From the NCBI GenBank assembly GCA_023374045.1, contig CM041780.1:88935627-88999626 (forward strand): DNA of 64,000 bases, in the 5' to 3' direction. The translations under genes and the position numbers were made by a program. The notes beneath the pieces are model-generated. The model made no database searches. It was not told the origin of the DNA and was given only the letters and a program-made list of their open reading frames with translations. Positions 61,474 to 64,000 of this stretch are shown piece by piece; the first letter of the stretch is position 1; each line of letters begins with the position of its first letter. Source of the stretch: Limonium bicolor. Its lineage: Eukaryota; Streptophyta; Magnoliopsida; Caryophyllales; Plumbaginaceae.

Positions 61474-63036
61474 TGATAAGCCGTAGACTTATCATATTTT
61501 ATAAGCTAGATCTGTAATAATATTAGTTAAATTACGGTTAAAATAGGTAGTATTTATGTGTTTTATATGTAAATTGATTTTATATGTTCAGTCTTATGTT
61601 TGTGTGTTTTTCTGTGCAAGGAGAGAAATTCTACATCAGAACCTAAGTATTGCCGGATCTGCAGCCGGATCCCTCATGCACGGCACAGAAGCAAGGTTAA
61701 AGGAGTAAGGCCGGGCGTGGTGCCGGGTAGTTTGTATCCGGCATTATCAAAGAGTTACGCCTGTTCACCAAAAGATAGCGGTTATTTACCGTTATCTAAA
61801 TACTCGATGCCGGGTATGGTGCCGGGCATACTTGTCCGGCATAAGTGACTTTTCGCGCCCTGCGGTTACGACCGTTACAGCCCGCGCACGTTTTCAAATA
61901 TACATGCCGGATAAAACAGACCCGGCAAGACGTCCGGCACAATACTTTCTGGTGTCTATAAAAGGAGGCCGAATGTTACATTTTTGGCCATCATCTCACA
62001 TATACTTCTGCACTCTGAAAATCCTCAAAAACGTCTCGAAGTACCGCTGGAGGAAGATCGTGCATCATTTATCAAGAGAAGAAGAAGTTGTCATCGGGTG
62101 AAGGCTAAGATCATTTTCTTTCCCCCTTGATTGTTCTTCTTTTATTCTGAAATAGAGGGTGCATTAGAATCCTTAGTGGTACTGATTTGAAGGTTCTCTT
62201 TGTAAACACACAATGTTCATTCAATAAAAGATATAAGTCAACTTGGAATTTTGTGGTTATTGCAATTAGGAATGAAGTTTCTCCTTCTTCCAAGTACTTC
62301 AATTCTGACCTTTGTAAGGCAGATAGGTTGAGGAATTCCAAGTGGTTTTGTTATTTGTCTTTTATGGCTTAAGGGATGAAATTCAAGATTTAGAATTAAC
62401 CACTCCATTCTCCCCTTTTTCGGTTCGTTGATTACCTAGATATTGTTAGTTTCGATAATGATTTGGGAGTACTTAGTTCGGCTTCGAACTGGAAGAGTAA
62501 TTTGACATTCTGAACATGCCGGATTGAATGCCGGGTACAGATCGTCCGGCACATTCAAGGTATTTGTCTTTGCCGTGTGAAACCTGTCCGGCATGACATC
62601 CGGCTTTTCAGAAGTTGGCTAAATTCTTGGTTTATTCTTTTCTTTGATGATCATTAGTGTTTTTATGACGTTGACCATTCAAATATGGGGCGGATCATTG
62701 TAAATATCATTTAGATTAGGTTGTAGGAAGTTGCTTAATTTACACTTATACACTTTTTTCCCCTCTTTTACTTATTAATTATAAAGGCTAGGACTAATTT
62801 TCTATACAAGTCCCTAGGGTTCGACTTACTTGGTCTTAAAATGCTTCCCTGCTACTTTTGACCGGGTTTTTGTTTGCTACCCGTATATATTGAGTAGGTT
62901 TCTTTCTATTTTTATTTATGCCGTGTGTGATGCCGGGTAAGCGTTACCCGGCACTTTCTTGATTCTTTTCCTATGTTTCTGTTTAAATTCTTGTAAATAA
63001 ATGTGTATATATAACCTACTAAAATCTTAGTTAGCA
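61474..63036 (+). mobile_element. Athila-like LTR 3 (3')
   Basis: It runs from TGATAAGCCG to TTAGCA, with the TATA box at 61957-61963 and the 10-bp stem hairpin at 62931-62953. It is followed not by a primer site but by ATTAT, the target duplication, and then by host sequence. Confidence 0.93.
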
Positions 63037-63041
63037 ATTAT
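63037..63041. repeat. Target site duplication, right copy (ATTAT)
   Basis: Matches 43268-43272. Confidence 0.85.
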
Positions 63042-64000
63042 TCTTTTGCTGTTATATCGAAGGGCCTTTGATATCCACCACCATCTTCAATCATCCTTCA
63101 ACACATGAACCCTGTTTTCAAGTTTGAACAACTTATTGGCACATTTAAATCGTTAAGTGGGTCCGATGTAATGCCTCCTTGGAATTATATTTCTCACCAT
63201 TCTTGTCTGTAATGCTTCCTTGGAAGTATATTTCTTATCATCTTCTGGTTTCATGTTTGACTGAGGTACCCACTTTGAACTTTAGTCCTGGGTGCGCGCT
63301 GGATCTGGGGAGCAGTCTGGGTTTGCAAATACTAGTAGCCTTGCATGTGTAGACGGAATGCGCTCAGCCTTGGGACTTGACTGAATTTGTCGACTTAGGG
63401 GTTGGTGTGCTCTCTGGTGTGCTCTCTTGTGTTCAAAAATTCTGTTCGTCTATGTCTGTTAGAAATTACCGTTTCGTCTAGTGGTACTTTTTCACATGTA
63501 TATACTTTAGTTGTAAATATTTTTGTTCAAAGGATTGCTGAGATTTTAATCACCCATTGATCAAATTACATAATTTTTTTTATCATGTGCGAAGCGCTCC
63601 GGTTGATTCATCTTTCCATGTATATATATACTTATTAATGTCTTTAAGCCCTAGTTATTAGCCCTTTAGGACCTAGCCATTAGGATAGAGGGTGTCCCTT
63701 GACACTTAGTGGGTCATGTGTCCTTCTTGGTCAAGGTGACACCCTAAACCTTAAAACACACATCTAAAAGATATGTATGTATATATATGTAAATAATGAA
63801 CTCATTTGTCCAAACCCAAAATTCTTCCAAACACCTATTCCTTCTCCATCCATCCTAAATCTAGAATTGTCTCTCAATTTTTTTTAATGTTTTCATTTCT
63901 GTGTATAAATACCTAGCGCAAGTCTGAATCCAAAAGTCCACAAATCATTCCCAACCCAAATTCGGCCCATCACCCATTCGGCCCATTACCAAACTTGAAG
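63042..64000. other. Right flank of the Athila array
   Basis: This should be the continuation of the sequence broken at 43272. No ORF longer than a chance frame is present and no repeat family is recognised. Direct repeats TAATGCCTCCTTGGAA and TAATGCTTCCTTGGAA occur near 63168 and 63211. Confidence 0.5.
63904..63911 (+). promoter_or_regulatory. TATA-like box near the window edge
   Basis: TATAAATA is followed by AC-rich sequence with repeated TTCGGCCCAT. It may drive an LTR transcript or a gene beyond the window; no coding sequence starts before 64000. Confidence 0.35.

Overview
The window is nuclear DNA from a flowering plant, most likely a eudicot with a repeat-rich genome. It holds one plausible cellular gene, which has nine exons and resembles spermidine synthase. 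Nearly everything else is nested transposable elements: Ty3/gypsy and Ty1/copia LTR elements, two LINEs and a CACTA-type foldback element. I could not place the species. All calls come from reading motifs, termini and reading frames; no database search was run.

Layout. 3-15754 holds two inverted copies of one Tekay-like gypsy LTR (3-3804 on +, 10863-15035 on -). Between them lies a different, very long LTR (4910-10281, -) with its own primer binding site. The right-hand copy keeps its polypurine tract and the C-terminal end of its polyprotein, and ends in a scarred deletion junction at 15691-15754. 15755-~21600 is a nearly full-length L1-type LINE on the minus strand, with an open ORF2 and a frameshifted ORF1. 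22068-23840 (-) is the spermidine synthase-like gene, with a TATA box at 23940-23947. 24440-26790 is a second, broken LINE ORF1 (RRM type). 26790-30569 is a decayed copia element (-) interrupted by a CACTA-type foldback element (27367-28488). 30570-40344 is a Sirevirus-like copia element (+) with two extra ORFs after pol; its 3' LTR is cut short by the start of another LTR-like sequence at 40345. 43273-63036 is a compound Athila-like gypsy array, LTR-internal-LTR-internal-LTR, flanked by one target duplication (ATTAT). 63042-64000 is the continuation of the sequence into which the array inserted.

How the pieces relate. The nesting gives a relative history. The older copia element was hit by the CACTA element and by the Sirevirus. 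The Sirevirus 3' LTR was later lost or overwritten at 40345, and the Athila array landed in that later sequence. The Athila LTRs are nearly identical, so it is probably the youngest insertion.

The cellular gene is the main biological point. It keeps the spermidine synthase fold motifs and the nucleoside-binding glycine loop. However, the hallmark amine-site segment (D-S-S-D-P in known spermidine synthases and putrescine N-methyltransferases) reads D-A-F-C-T, so it may be a neofunctionalised or non-canonical paralogue. The many one-base indels between the two Athila copies mean that some broken frames may be assembly errors rather than real mutations.
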